Below are positions 1 through 7,400 of a DNA stretch of 64,000 bases, one piece after another. The notes under the pieces were generated by a model. It saw only the letters and a list, made by a program, of their open reading frames with translations, had not been told where the DNA came from and searched no databases. Numbering within the stretch: position 1 is the first letter of the stretch; every line of letters begins with the position of its first letter. Source of the DNA: Arcticibacter pallidicorallinus (GTDB lineage: Bacteria; Bacteroidota; Bacteroidia; Sphingobacteriales; Sphingobacteriaceae); the NCBI RefSeq assembly GCF_003002875.1, contig NZ_PVTH01000001.1, positions 558,001-622,000 on the forward strand. Reading direction: 5' to 3'. The position numbers and the translations under genes were made by a program.

Positions 1-421
1 TGCTGGTAATTACTATCCTTCGCGTGACGGGCAAATCGCAGAGATTGAAGATGGATTAACGGATAGTGAATGGGTAGCAAAAGTTATTGGTCACCCGGTA
101 ATAAAGGCTTTTAATAATATAGTTGCCGGAAGCTTAGCTTCTAAGGCCAGGCCAGGTGGAGGAACTGATCGAATCGCCTTATCAGTTGCCGGTGATAACA
201 AGGAGCAGACAAAAGATATTATGAAACTGATTGAAGAAATTGGTTTCGATGCTATTGATGGAGGCACGTTATCAGAATCTTGGAAACAACAGCCGGGTGA
301 ACCAGCTTATTGCCAGGATTTAGAAAAAGATGCTTTGGAAGCAGCGCTACAAGAGGCAGACCCTAGCACGCATCGAGAAAACCTTGCGAAGGCCGATGAG
401 ATGGCACGGCCATATTTCTAA
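1..421 (+). CDS. NADPH-dependent F420 reductase-like oxidoreductase, 3' part
   Basis: Only the C-terminal ~139 residues lie in the window; the open frame starts at base 2 and runs through the left edge, so the N-terminal Rossmann GxGxxG part is missing. Visible segments are HPVIKAFNNI, the loop RPGGGTDRIALSVAGD, the GFDAIDGGTLSESWKQQPG stretch, and PAYCQDL near the end. These match the second half of the family annotated as NADP oxidoreductase, coenzyme F420-dependent, which in organisms lacking F420 acts as a small NADP-linked dehydrogenase of unknown substrate. An internal ATG at 221 is not the real start because conserved sequence continues upstream of it. The family call is fairly sure; the substrate is not. 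Confidence 0.75.
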   Translation, partial: AGNYYPSRDGQIAEIEDGLTDSEWVAKVIGHPVIKAFNNIVAGSLASKARPGGGTDRIALSVAGDNKEQTKDIMKLIEEIGFDAIDGGTLSESWKQQPGEPAYCQDLEKDALEAALQEADPSTHRENLAKADEMARPYF

Positions 422-943
422 GAACGGATAAGACTGATTTAAGACTTAGTTAGATGGGAAGATTTGTGAATGAAACCATTGCCTTCCTTAAGTTGCGCGA
501 CTTTACCGGATACACAAAAATTATTGTCCTATGCCTGACAAATTAGGTATCGTAAAAAGCTACTTACCTTCTGATCTCTCACGATCTGACGTACTGAAGG
601 AACCTTGTCACCCGCCTTTAATTTTAGGAGTTTTAAGTTTCTTCTACTTTATCCGCAATCTGTTCCTAACGGAGGCTTTTTCCTGTCATCACCTGTATCA
701 AAACACCTAACTATCAGTTGAATCGGCTATTTCTTACGATAGACAACAAAGACATCAAAGACTATCGCGAACTATGGGGCGTGAATCTGTTCGCCATTGA
801 TGTTAACGACTTTTTCAAGAAAGGGAATCTGATCATGACGTTAGATGATGCAAATGGAAATGTTGTATATTATAGGTTACTTAGGCGAGTAGATTAGGTG
901 AAGCTGCGCTTATTTTCAAAAGACGGAATTTAATATATGTAGT
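422..943. other. 522-bp stretch without a convincing gene
   Basis: No intact gene was found here. A 59-codon ATG frame (531-710) overlaps a longer open stretch in another frame (670-897) that has protein-like composition but no start codon. A 30-codon frame at 454-546 is also open. The pattern suggests a decayed gene between two intact ones, rather than a regulatory region. I see no hairpin with a T-run and no clear -7 box. Confidence 0.4.
670..897 (+). pseudogene. Possible gene remnant, unidentified
   Basis: The frame is open from 670 to the TAG at 895-897 and encodes about 75 residues ending ...DDANGNVVYYRLLRRVD, after NRLFLTIDNKDIKDYRELWG and VNLFAIDVNDFF. The composition looks like a real soluble protein C-terminus. 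There is no ATG, GTG or TTG in a sensible position at its 5' end, and a stop codon closes the frame at 667-669. I do not recognise the family. It could instead be a chance open frame. Confidence 0.25.
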
Positions 944-1981
944 TTATTTTGTGAGCACTTCTTCCAATTTTTGAGAGACCATACCTCCGGTTTCCCTTAA
1001 TTCAACCGCTATGATCTTCCCCTCAGGATCAATTAAAAAGTTTTCGGGCACAGCCCAAACGCCGTACATATGTGCAACGGGACTATCATATAAGCTCTCA
1101 TCGACAAGGGTTGTCCACTTTACTCCATCCTTTTGGATGGCCTTCTCTAGCGCTGTTTTTGTATCCAAACCAACACCGAGAATGTCGAAGCCTCGGTTTT
1201 TATATTTTTCATATACCTTCCTTAAGACAATATTCTCTCCGCGGCAGGGGCTACACCAACTTCCCCAAAAGTCGAGCAATACATACTTTCCTCTGTAAGA
1301 AGATAATTGCACTGATTTTCCACTAACAGACGTCATCGTGAAGTCTGGAGCGTTATCACCCACCTTAAGCTGTCTGTATTGTTCAATAAAACCCAGGAGT
1401 AAGGTGCCAAATGAATGGGCTTTTACTCTGTCTGTAAACGCGCTATAGAAGCTCTTTACCTTGCCTATCGGAATAACCTGTCTGTAGAGGTATAGTTCCA
1501 TTACGCTCTTGTAAGCATCAGGATGACTTTCGATATACCTTGTCGTTAGAGCTGTCTTAAGCGAGTCGGAATAGTTGTCTACAGTTACTTTGCCTTTGAT
1601 GTAAAATTCGTTAAAATAAAAGTCATAGTCAATGTTGGAAGCTGAACCTGACACGACAGCTGCAGGCAGGTTTCCACTGGTTCCGCTAATTCTAATTTCG
1701 CTATTCTCCAGCCAGAAGATCTTTCTCTTTTCCCTTTCAACAGCATTACTCAAAGAGGAAAAAACGATGGCAGCTTCCACGGGTTCTTTTACTTCTCCTT
1801 GAAAGCTGAATCTGTTTGCTTCAACAATTGTGGAATCAATTTGATCAGAGAGGAACTTCAAAAGATAAACCTTTGCGCCATTCTCAACCCCACTAATATT
1901 TCCAGCAATTGAGTAGGAGTGCTGTCCTAACAATGAAAGGCTACATTGTAGCAGGATGAATAAAGGCAATAAATGTTTCAT
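944..1981 (-). CDS. Secreted TlpA-like thioredoxin with DUF4369 N-terminal domain
   Basis: The 345-residue protein starts with a signal peptide (about residues 1-20, hydrophobic LLPLFILLQCSLSLL). A DUF4369-like beta-rich domain follows (about 25-115), then a helical linker, and an AhpC/TSA-thioredoxin domain from about 205 to the end. The redox motif is W-C243-S-P-C246, preceded by LLDFWGS as in TlpA/ResA proteins. Bacteroidetes encode many such periplasmic thiol-disulfide oxidoreductases, thought to reduce or repair secreted cysteine proteins; a specific partner cannot be read here. The gene is monocistronic and divergent from the cluster that begins at 2214. Confidence 0.85.
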   Translation of the reverse strand: MKHLLPLFILLQCSLSLLGQHSYSIAGNISGVENGAKVYLLKFLSDQIDSTIVEANRFSFQGEVKEPVEAAIVFSSLSNAVEREKRKIFWLENSEIRISGTSGNLPAAVVSGSASNIDYDFYFNEFYIKGKVTVDNYSDSLKTALTTRYIESHPDAYKSVMELYLYRQVIPIGKVKSFYSAFTDRVKAHSFGTLLLGFIEQYRQLKVGDNAPDFTMTSVSGKSVQLSSYRGKYVLLDFWGSWCSPCRGENIVLRKVYEKYKNRGFDILGVGLDTKTALEKAIQKDGVKWTTLVDESLYDSPVAHMYGVWAVPENFLIDPEGKIIAVELRETGGMVSQKLEEVLTK

Positions 1982-2056
1982 CTATTAATATAAAAATTCC
2001 TTCACTCAGATTGAGCTTAAACGCTTTGACGCGTGCAGGTATTGCGCATCTATATT

Positions 2057-2068
2057 TTATCGCGATAA
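2057..2068. promoter_or_regulatory. 12-bp palindrome in the divergent region before the cyclitol cluster
   Basis: TTATCGCGATAA is a perfect 12-bp palindrome midway between the divergent thioredoxin gene and the nucleotidyltransferase gene. A second AT-rich palindrome (ATAAATATTTAT) lies at 2115-2126. Such symmetry fits an operator for a dimeric repressor, but no regulator gene lies next to it and no clear TAnnTTTG -7 box was found. The nearest match is TAACTTTC at 2192-2199, too close to the ATG to be persuasive. Confidence 0.25.
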
Positions 2069-2213
2069 GAGAGGGGCAGCACCGTACAGGCACTACTTCC
2101 CGAGCGTTTCATAAATAAATATTTATCGCCGCATTTCATTGTTTAAATAATTAAGGTTATCTTAAGTGATCAATTAACCATCTGACAATTAGTAACTTTC
2201 CTAGCCTTTATCT

Positions 2214-2966
2214 ATGAATAATGTGTTAATTATGGCTGGAGGTCGGTCAAGCAGAATGCGAAACACAACCAGTCTTAGCCTGCACAAAGCTCTGGCTCCA
2301 ATTTTCGGCATACCTTTGATTGAACTGAACCTTCTTTATGCTTACGTTTACGGCTATCGTCAGGCGTGGGTGTCTGTAGCCGCAACAGAGCAGCAGTTAC
2401 TGACCCACTTGGATAGGCTTAAGAAATTGTATCGGAATAAACTTGGCCTCATTATTCAGATTATTGTTGAGGAGATACCTCTCGGGACTATAGGCGCGGC
2501 ACAGTTTGTCGATATAGGAGATGACGATGTGCTTGTGTTGAATGTAGACAATCTTCTGAATCTTGACCTTAGTGTTTTGGAGAACTCGCATATCTCTTCA
2601 AGGGCCGTTATGACTATTGCTTCTCACTACGAATCTTTTTCGATTCCTTTTGGGCAACTTGTGGTTGAAGAAGGAGAAGTGGTAGATTACCTGGAAAAGC
2701 CGAAACAAAGAATATTAGTATCCAGCGGGACATATATACTTGGACCGAAAGCCAGGAGTATAGTTAGTCAAAATTACCCGGAGCAACGAATAGATATTCC
2801 GGGTCTTAGTAAAGACTTAATAGCCTTGGGCGATAAGGTACATTCGTTCCTTCACCAATCCATCTGGAGTGATATAAATGATAAAGACACACTGGAACGA
2901 GTTCGGGAGTCGGAAAAGTGGCCTCTGATCGATAAAATACAAGACCTTATAAGAGAGGTGGTTTAA
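2214..2966 (+). CDS. Nucleotidyltransferase (sugar- or cyclitol-1-phosphate)
   Basis: This 250-residue protein is a Rossmann-like nucleotidyltransferase. The N-terminal nucleotide-binding loop MAGGRSSRMR is followed by KALAPIFGIPLIE (the L-x-P-x-x-x-x-P-L segment). The metal-binding region DDDVLVLNVDN and the FGQLVVEEGEVVDYLEKP stretch follow. Family members join NTP and a sugar-1-phosphate to give an NDP-sugar. It is shorter than typical bifunctional enzymes and has no hexapeptide-repeat C-terminal domain. It is the first gene of a four-gene operon, 13 bases before the GT4 gene. By context it may activate a cyclitol-1-phosphate, as ValB or AcbR do in validamycin and acarbose synthesis; that role is inference. 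Confidence 0.8.
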   Translation: MNNVLIMAGGRSSRMRNTTSLSLHKALAPIFGIPLIELNLLYAYVYGYRQAWVSVAATEQQLLTHLDRLKKLYRNKLGLIIQIIVEEIPLGTIGAAQFVDIGDDDVLVLNVDNLLNLDLSVLENSHISSRAVMTIASHYESFSIPFGQLVVEEGEVVDYLEKPKQRILVSSGTYILGPKARSIVSQNYPEQRIDIPGLSKDLIALGDKVHSFLHQSIWSDINDKDTLERVRESEKWPLIDKIQDLIREVV

Positions 2967-2979
2967 TAATCGCGCAACC

Positions 2980-4152
2980 ATGAAAAAACAACCCATAAAT
3001 ATCCTTTCTATAGTAGCCTACGGATTGTCGTTTGGAGGGGATGAAACCAGGTTGTTAAATCAATGTCGTTTAATAAATAAGGAGAAATTTAATTGCATCA
3101 TTTGTACACCGCGATCTGCGGGAGCCAACATGATGTCGCACTTCAAGAACATAGATGCAAAGATTATCTACATAACCATATTGCCATTCAATTTGAAAAG
3201 CGTTTGGAAACCGCTGAGATTTTTCTTGTTGTTGATCAACTTTGTGATGTATTCAGTTCAATTGGTTAGAATACTGTATAACAAGAAAATTGATATAATA
3301 GACGGTCGCCTTTTGGCGGGTGGAATATACGGCCTTCTCGCAAAAAAAATAATGGGTTTACCAGTATTGGTGACCCTTTACCAAAAGAGTGACTATAGCT
3401 TTCTTGGATCTCTTTGCTCGTACCTGCTGCGATCCAGTGATGTCATAATTTGCGACTCTCAAATGCGGTTGGACGAACTAAAAGAATGGATAGGTAAATC
3501 AAGAGCTAGATTTTTGGTAATCCCAAGTGCAATAGAGGTAAAGTTTTCTGATAAAGATGAGCTGAGAAGAATGAGCTGGTATAGGGAGGATACGAAGAAA
3601 ATAGTTATTGGACAGATAGCTAGCATTATTCCGTTCAAGGGCCAGGATTTACTGATCGATGTTTTTGGTGATATTTCGGCACTGCACAGTATGGCGGAGT
3701 TATGGTTAATTGGATATTCGCGGGACGATATCTATTACGATCGCTTGCAGCAACAGGCTTGTGAGTTAGGAATTGGGGACAAGGTTCGTTTTATCAGCTA
3801 TCCCGGATACATAGGGGACGTTTTTAAAATGATCGATATACAGGTCCATGCTAGCAGATTTGATTCGCTCCCTAACAGTATTTTGGAGGGAATGTCATTA
3901 GGAAAGGCTTTGATCGCGTCGTCTGTCGGTGGAATCCCTGAGGTGGTGGACCATGGTTTGACAGGTCTGCTTTTTGAAGTAAATGATCGTCGGGCTCTAG
4001 CTGATCATTTAAGTGAGCTGATTGTTGACGAGAAAAAAAGAGAGCGGCTCGGCCAGGCCGCGAGGAAAAGATTTGAAGAGGGGTATTCGCCAGATTTTTT
4101 GATAAAGCAACTGGAGGATGAAATAGCTGACCTTACAACTTGCAAAAGATGA
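2980..4152 (+). CDS. GT4-family glycosyltransferase
   Basis: The 390-residue protein has the two-Rossmann GT-B layout of family GT4. The N-terminal acceptor half contains SFGGDETRLLNQC, and a hydrophobic stretch near 75-100 may be a membrane-contacting helix. The C-terminal donor half has IGQIASIIPFKGQDLL, HASRFDSLPNSILEGMSLG and ASSVGGIPEVVDHGLTGLL. The E-x7-E-like donor motif is present with Asp in the first position (D...SLPNSILEG). These enzymes are retaining transferases using NDP-activated donors. The next gene's ATG overlaps this stop codon (ATGA), so translation is probably coupled. Neither donor nor acceptor can be read from sequence; the neighbouring nucleotidyltransferase is a plausible donor supplier. 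Confidence 0.88.
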   Translation: MKKQPINILSIVAYGLSFGGDETRLLNQCRLINKEKFNCIICTPRSAGANMMSHFKNIDAKIIYITILPFNLKSVWKPLRFFLLLINFVMYSVQLVRILYNKKIDIIDGRLLAGGIYGLLAKKIMGLPVLVTLYQKSDYSFLGSLCSYLLRSSDVIICDSQMRLDELKEWIGKSRARFLVIPSAIEVKFSDKDELRRMSWYREDTKKIVIGQIASIIPFKGQDLLIDVFGDISALHSMAELWLIGYSRDDIYYDRLQQQACELGIGDKVRFISYPGYIGDVFKMIDIQVHASRFDSLPNSILEGMSLGKALIASSVGGIPEVVDHGLTGLLFEVNDRRALADHLSELIVDEKKRERLGQAARKRFEEGYSPDFLIKQLEDEIADLTTCKR

Positions 4153-5054
4153 AAATAGCAATCACAGGTGCTGGCGGTTTTATAGGTTCCAATTTGGTTG
4201 ATAGCCTGCGTAAAGAGGATGTTGATCTGGTGCTGATCAGCGGGGCTCATGGAAATGTAAAGTTGTTTGATGATGCTCTTGTAGTGGATATTCTGGATTT
4301 TGAGCTGATGAGAAAATCCTTGACCGGGGTGGATCTTGTAGTGCACCTAGCCGGCTTTAACAGTGTTCGGGAATCTTTCGAGAACCCCGATCAGGCTATA
4401 ATGGTGAATACCATGGGTACAAGTATATTGTTAAACGTATGTTTTCATCTCGACATTCGCAAGGTTGTGATAATCTCCTCCGCCGAAGTTTACGGACGTC
4501 CTGAATCAAATCCAGTGACAGAGAGTGCTATGTTCAGGCCGCTTTCGCCTTATGGGGTGTCGAAAGTAGCTATAGAGCAGCTTTGCTATGTATATTACGT
4601 TGCTTATAACATGAATTTTAAGATTCTTAGACCGTTCTCAATTTATGGTCCGGGAATGTCATCCAGATCCCTGATAAGGGAGATATATAACAGCGCTAGG
4701 GATCGACATGGTGTAACATTGTTTAACTGCTCTTCCACTCGCGATTACTGCTATGTAGGGGACGTAACGTCCGCGATCAAAAAGGCTCTTTTTTCTGAGT
4801 TTTGCGGGGTCGATACCTATAATATTGCCAGTGGCATCGGCACCAATTCGAGGCAGCTGGCAGAAGCCATCCTAACATTAATGAATGAATCAGGGCGTAT
4901 ATCTGAGAGCCCGTTACCCGACAGACCAAGAAATGCTGATATCGATTGCCTGGTTGCTGACGTTTCGAAAGCGGGAGAGGAGCTGGACTGGTGGTCAACT
5001 ACCGGCTTAAATGATGGCCTTAAACAAACTATCGAGTCTTTTGAAAATGAATGA
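4149..5054 (+). CDS. NAD-dependent epimerase/dehydratase 1 (extended SDR)
   Basis: This is a 301-residue extended short-chain dehydrogenase. The NAD-binding GAGGFIG motif is at residues 7-13, the VVHLAG strand near 64-69, catalytic Ser near 110-111, and the Y135-x3-K139 pair in SPYGVSK. LRPFSIYGPG marks the substrate domain. Members interconvert NDP-sugars by 4-epimerisation, 4,6-dehydration or similar steps through a keto intermediate. The ATG at 4149 is preferred over an upstream in-frame TTG (4140) because it forms an ATGA overlap with the preceding stop. It sits between a glycosyltransferase and a second SDR in one operon. Confidence 0.85.
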   Translation: MKIAITGAGGFIGSNLVDSLRKEDVDLVLISGAHGNVKLFDDALVVDILDFELMRKSLTGVDLVVHLAGFNSVRESFENPDQAIMVNTMGTSILLNVCFHLDIRKVVIISSAEVYGRPESNPVTESAMFRPLSPYGVSKVAIEQLCYVYYVAYNMNFKILRPFSIYGPGMSSRSLIREIYNSARDRHGVTLFNCSSTRDYCYVGDVTSAIKKALFSEFCGVDTYNIASGIGTNSRQLAEAILTLMNESGRISESPLPDRPRNADIDCLVADVSKAGEELDWWSTTGLNDGLKQTIESFENE

Positions 5055-6084
5055 ACGTGTATTAATAACAGGAGCACAGGGCTTTTTAGGCCGGTATGTG
5101 ACGGCCGCAATCTTGAAGGCTGATTCCAACTGCGAAGTTATCGGGATAGGCAGATCAGGGCGTTCTGATGATAGTTTTACGCATACTCTTCACATTAAAG
5201 ATGGTCAAAATATCCCTGCGCCTCTGCCTTTAGCACTTAGAAACATTTTCACAGAACGTTATCGTTACCTTTCGGTAGATATCAACAGTAAAGCGCAAAT
5301 AGATGAGCTTTTCCAAGCTTATCGTCCATCGGCCATTATTCACCTGGCGTCAGGGTTAAGAGGTGACAGTTGTAGTAAATTATTCAATACCAATATTAGT
5401 GGGATGTTGAATTTAATGAGTGCTTGCAGGGCTTATGATTATACCGGGTCATTTATTAGCGTCTCCAGTGGTGGGGTATACGGTTTTCCAAGTAAACCAG
5501 GTGATCTTCCGTTTTTGGAGTCGCATCCTTGCAATCCCGAAGATTCGTATCAATTAACCAAGGCGGCCGAAGAAACAATTGTAAAGGAGTTTTGTGAGTA
5601 TTTGGCGATCCCCTGGATGATCCTGAGGGTCTTTAACGTTATAGGTCCGGGGCAAGACGAACGGCATGTTTGCGGCCGGTTTGTAAGCGAACTGGTGCGC
5701 ATCAAAAATGAATATAAAGACGCATACTTGAAAACGTCAGCACTTACATCAGTGCGTGATTTTGTAGACGTAAGGGACGTGGCAAGTAATATAGTGGGTC
5801 TTTTTATGAATAAGCAGTACAAAAACGTATTTAATATCTCATCAGGGAAGCCTGCAGAGATCGCTGTCGTTTTGAATAGCTGTTTGGCCGCGGTCTTTGG
5901 TGCAGAGATCGGTCATTTAAAGATCGATAGCGTGCAGACGGACGAAACCGTTAGTAAACAAATTGATCACCATTTTGGAGACAATTGTAAGTTGCTTTCT
6001 TTTGGAGGTTCTGTGAATTTTAGTTTGGAGAACAGCATCAGGGACATGGTAGCATATTATGATTCGGTGTATACTAAACATTAG
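5047..6084 (+). CDS. NAD-dependent epimerase/dehydratase 2 (extended SDR)
   Basis: The 345-residue protein has GAQGFLG at residues 9-15, AIIHLASG near 96-103, Ser near 140-141 in SVSSGGVYG, and the Y168-QLT-K172 active site. RVFNVIGPGQDE leads into the substrate domain. It belongs to the extended SDR group acting on NDP-sugars but differs clearly from its upstream neighbour, so the pair is unlikely to be a recent duplication. The ATG at 5047 overlaps the preceding gene by 8 bases; an in-frame start at 5011 would overlap it much more. Its stop (TAG, 6082-6084) overlaps the stop of the convergent cupin gene. Confidence 0.85.
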   Translation: MNERVLITGAQGFLGRYVTAAILKADSNCEVIGIGRSGRSDDSFTHTLHIKDGQNIPAPLPLALRNIFTERYRYLSVDINSKAQIDELFQAYRPSAIIHLASGLRGDSCSKLFNTNISGMLNLMSACRAYDYTGSFISVSSGGVYGFPSKPGDLPFLESHPCNPEDSYQLTKAAEETIVKEFCEYLAIPWMILRVFNVIGPGQDERHVCGRFVSELVRIKNEYKDAYLKTSALTSVRDFVDVRDVASNIVGLFMNKQYKNVFNISSGKPAEIAVVLNSCLAAVFGAEIGHLKIDSVQTDETVSKQIDHHFGDNCKLLSFGGSVNFSLENSIRDMVAYYDSVYTKH

Positions 6085-6449
6085 CCGGCATTGGTCCCGC
6101 CCTTGCTTATAGGTGTTTCCAAAACTATCAGATGTACGTCTTCGCTTCCTGTATTTAGCAATTGATGTGTCCCGCCGATTGGATTAACAATCACGTCTCC
6201 TTCTTTGACACTGTATGCTTTACCTTCAACTATCATCTCCGCTTGTCCGGATATAATGATGTAAATTTCTTGGTTATCAGCGGAATGGGTGTGCTTTCCA
6301 ATGCCGGAGGATACAGGCACCTTCACAAAATCAAGAAAGTTAAAGGCAAAATGTGAGGACAGAGTAGCCACACGGGAGAAGTAAATCGGGTTCATGCCGT
6401 TATGAGCTTTGCCATAACTATAATCAAGATTATCAAAGGAATATTTCAT
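6081..6449 (-). CDS. Single-domain cupin protein
   Basis: This 122-residue protein shows both cupin motifs. GKHTHSADNQEIYIIISGQ supplies the H-x-H-x(n)-E metal-ligand set, and NPIGGTHQLLN supplies the second-motif His. Small cupins of this kind serve as sugar isomerases or epimerases, dioxygenases or metal-dependent lyases. It is the last gene of the minus-strand operon, 18 bases after the dehydrogenase gene. In a cyclitol or sugar pathway it could be an isomerase/epimerase, the job done in validamycin synthesis by a different metal-dependent fold (ValD). That role is a guess; the fold is not. Confidence 0.8.
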   Translation of the reverse strand: MKYSFDNLDYSYGKAHNGMNPIYFSRVATLSSHFAFNFLDFVKVPVSSGIGKHTHSADNQEIYIIISGQAEMIVEGKAYSVKEGDVIVNPIGGTHQLLNTGSEDVHLIVLETPISKGGTNAG

Positions 6450-6467
6450 AACTCGTTTTAGATAGTG

Positions 6468-7400
6468 TCACAATGGGATAGGGTTGTTTAATTTCAGGGA
6501 CAGGTTGACTGCGTCTACCAATTCCTGGGTTTTTTTCGCTTCTTCTACATTACATAAAATGGATGATGGATCGTTGTTGATTACTGCGTTCAGAAAGCTC
6601 CTGGTTTCGATATCGAAGATGTCCTGACCTGACAACATAGGAAGCGATAAGTCATCCGGAGATGTCAGATTGAAATCCCATCCGGTCAAGCTGACTTTGT
6701 TTTCTTTCGTGTAAAGATCAAGTCCAATGTTCTTGGCGCTTGCATCACAGCTGTACAAAATGTTCCCCACGATACCAGATTTAAACTTAAGCGCAATGCT
6801 GATGGAGGTTGCAAAGGAAAGCTCATTGTCGGCGCCGGTGGCATATACTTCTCTTACTTCACCCATGATATAGCGGTTAAGATCAAGTAGATGGGTAGCT
6901 TGTTCGTTTAGTGGTCCTCCAGATTCTGATTGATTAGCCCACCAGGGTACCTGATACATCTTATTAATCCAGTAACTTGAAATGCCCAGACAGGCAACGT
7001 CTTTTACATGCTTTATGGAGGCGCGATATCTGTTCATGTATCCTACCGCATTTATCAATCGTTTCTCGTTGATTTTTTGCAGCAGGTTCTCTAATCCATC
7101 GGAATTGAGGGAAAGAGGTTTTTCTATAAGAAAAGGCAGATTATTCTCAATAGCAAATTCAATATGCGTCAGATGGTGGCAAGGGGGTGAGCATATAAAA
7201 AGCGCATCAATCTTTTCTGTCGGGAATTTCTCCAGGCTTGGATAGGTATGTACATCGGGATATACTTCTTTGATTTCTCTTAAACGATTCGCGTCAGTGT
7301 CTGAGACAGCTACAACACGGTGGCCGGAAGCCTGAGTAGATGCAGCCCTGATCTTACCCATTCTCCCACATCCCAGTATGCCTATGTTAAGTGTTTGCAT
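6468..7400 (-). CDS. Gfo/Idh/MocA-family NAD(P)-dependent dehydrogenase
   Basis: The protein of about 310 residues has an N-terminal Rossmann fold (IGILGCGRMGKIRA) and the family hallmark E-K-P in LIEKPLS. The C-terminal alpha/beta domain carries GGPLNEQATHLLDLNRYI with the catalytic-type His and Asp. Family members oxidise or reduce hydroxyl/keto groups of sugars and inositols, including glucose-6-phosphate 3-dehydrogenase (NtdC) in kanosamine synthesis. The start at 7400 (MQTLNIG) is preferred because the Rossmann motif begins there; an in-frame ATG at 7424 would add eight residues. It overlaps the end of the GH4 gene by 14 bases. Confidence 0.87.
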   Translation of the reverse strand: MQTLNIGILGCGRMGKIRAASTQASGHRVVAVSDTDANRLREIKEVYPDVHTYPSLEKFPTEKIDALFICSPPCHHLTHIEFAIENNLPFLIEKPLSLNSDGLENLLQKINEKRLINAVGYMNRYRASIKHVKDVACLGISSYWINKMYQVPWWANQSESGGPLNEQATHLLDLNRYIMGEVREVYATGADNELSFATSISIALKFKSGIVGNILYSCDASAKNIGLDLYTKENKVSLTGWDFNLTSPDDLSLPMLSGQDIFDIETRSFLNAVINNDPSSILCNVEEAKKTQELVDAVNLSLKLNNPIPL

